Assembly (NCBI GenBank): GCA_023151145.1
Contig: JAKLJM010000004.1
Coordinates: forward strand, 1 to 33,252
Source of the DNA: Bacteriovoracaceae bacterium
GTDB lineage: Bacteria > Bdellovibrionota > Bacteriovoracia > Bacteriovoracales > Bacteriovoracaceae
Direction of reading: 5' to 3'
Length of the DNA stretch: 33,252 nt
Shown here: positions 32,488 through 33,252 of the stretch, piece by piece
Numbering within the stretch: position 1 is the first letter of the stretch
How the letters are laid out: the number at the start of each line of letters is the position of its first letter
The notes under the pieces: model-generated
What the model was told of the DNA's origin: nothing
Databases searched by the model: none
What the model saw: only the letters and a program-made list of their open reading frames with translations
Program-made: the position numbers and the translations under genes

Positions 32488-33252
32488 TTAACTTATTTGA
32501 TGAGCGAAACTGTAAATCCCAGCCGGCAGGATTCGCTCATCTTTTTCATTATGATGGGCTATTCCAATTTCGCCAGTTTGAATGACTTTTCTACATGTAT
32601 GCTGACTCATAACATTTCGAAGCGCTTCTTGTTGCACTCCATGAGTATGAGAGCTTAAAAGGAAAAAACTTTTCTCTTTAGTTAATACTTTATAACAATC
32701 ATTAACAAATTCTTGAATATGGTTTTCAAATTCCCAAAGTTCTTTATCCGCTCCATGTCCCCAGCTCGGTGGATCGGCAAGAATACCATCGTATTTAAAA
32801 CCTTTTTTAATTGAATGTTTTAAAAATTCACGGACATCTTGGTGAACAAAGTTAATTTTTTGATTTCCTAAACTAGACTGACGTTGATTGTCGCGTCCCC
32901 AGTTAAGTACTCCCTTGGCAGAGTCTACGTGGAAGACTTCAGCACCTGTCGCCGCTAAGGCCATACTCGCGCCACCGGTGTAACCAAAGAGGTTTAAGAA
33001 TTTTACTTGGCGGTTAAGATCTTTTTTAAGCTTTAGAGCTTCTCTTGTTAACAAATCCCAAACAGGTTCTTGTTCAAAGAAAATTCCACAATGTCCAAAA
33101 GAAGTGAGTTTTAACTTAAATTTTAATTCAGTTTCTTCACAATTAGTCCAACGATAGAAGAGATCACTTGGTTCACCTTTTAAGTGTTTCCAGTGTCCAC
33201 CACCGTCTTTTTGGCGCATACAAATAGAAGTGACCTTTTTCCACTCTGATTC
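32488..33252 (-). CDS. SAM-dependent methyltransferase, RlmI/K-like, 5' end outside the window
   Basis: Rossmann-fold methyltransferase of the Methyltrans_SAM family, relatives of 23S rRNA methyltransferases RlmI and RlmL/K. The frame is open to the window end, and the residues before the track's first Met (SEWKKVTSICMRQKDGGGHW) fit the family, so the ATG at 33219 is internal. SAM-binding motif I is NLFGYTGGASMALAATGAEVFHVD, followed by HQDVREFL and the catalytic-site motif ILADPPSWGHG. The cysteine of m5C enzymes (TCS) is absent; the equivalent segment is FFLLSSHTHG, which argues against 5-methylcytosine activity. The stop codon is directly after that of the papain-like gene in convergent orientation. 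The target RNA base is unknown. Confidence 0.9.
   Translation of the reverse strand, partial: ESEWKKVTSICMRQKDGGGHWKHLKGEPSDLFYRWTNCEETELKFKLKLTSFGHCGIFFEQEPVWDLLTREALKLKKDLNRQVKFLNLFGYTGGASMALAATGAEVFHVDSAKGVLNWGRDNQRQSSLGNQKINFVHQDVREFLKHSIKKGFKYDGILADPPSWGHGADKELWEFENHIQEFVNDCYKVLTKEKSFFLLSSHTHGVQQEALRNVMSQHTCRKVIQTGEIGIAHHNEKDERILPAGIYSFAHQIS

Overview
This is an AT-rich, gene-dense window with about 27 protein genes, no RNA genes, no CRISPR array and no insertion sequence. The gene content points to a Gram-negative didermal bacterium, most likely a Bdellovibrionota predator of the Bacteriovorax/Halobacteriovorax type. The reasons are the many secreted wall- and protein-degrading enzymes (L,D-transpeptidase, lysozyme-like protein, NodB deacetylase, clan-CD peptidases, secreted nuclease), several lipoproteins, TTG/GTG starts and low GC. 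The taxonomic call is inference from gene content; no marker gene was compared.

Layout. (1) 1-3834, plus strand: 3' end of a CtpA-type S41 protease, xseA, and a PAS/HisKA sensor protein whose ATPase domain is not recognisable. (2) 3829-7766, minus strand: a DnaQ-like DEDDh exonuclease split by a frameshifting deletion, an orphan periplasmic solute-binding protein, and an SH3-YkuD L,D-transpeptidase with a strong terminator. (3) 7984-13752, plus strand, a secreted-enzyme block: a lysozyme/lytic-transglycosylase-like protein, an unknown protein whose signal peptide carries two in-frame stop codons, a NodB polysaccharide deacetylase broken by a frameshift, and two adjacent secreted clan-CD (caspase/clostripain-like) proteins. 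(4) 13836-18715: alpha/beta hydrolase, a free-Met-sulfoxide-reductase-like GAF fused to a GNAT acetyltransferase, Ogt, a convergent membrane M48 protease, an MBL-fold hydrolase and Bcp peroxiredoxin; this is a housekeeping/repair/redox set. (5) 18775-21055: secreted EEP nuclease with a lysine-rich tail, M48 lipoprotein and a small acidic protein. (6) 21202-26657: TPR-like lipoprotein, LysM protein and topA with an H1-like N-terminal tail. (7) 26765-33252: small secreted protein, degenerate subtilase overlapping a very unusual 1176-aa secreted protein with strict four-residue periodicity, a secreted papain-like protein, and a truncated rRNA-methyltransferase-like gene.

The most notable items are the period-4 Gly then period-4 Tyr/aromatic architecture of the 1176-aa protein and its out-of-frame overlap with a subtilase-like gene; three broken genes within 6 kb (exonuclease, double-nonsense secreted protein, deacetylase); tandem secreted clan-CD proteins; and repeated perfect hairpins placed over the Shine-Dalgarno or start codon of xseA, the first clan-CD gene and the EEP nuclease. 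Terminator palindromes that swallow the stop codons of ogt, the M48 gene and topA are a further sign of compact gene borders.
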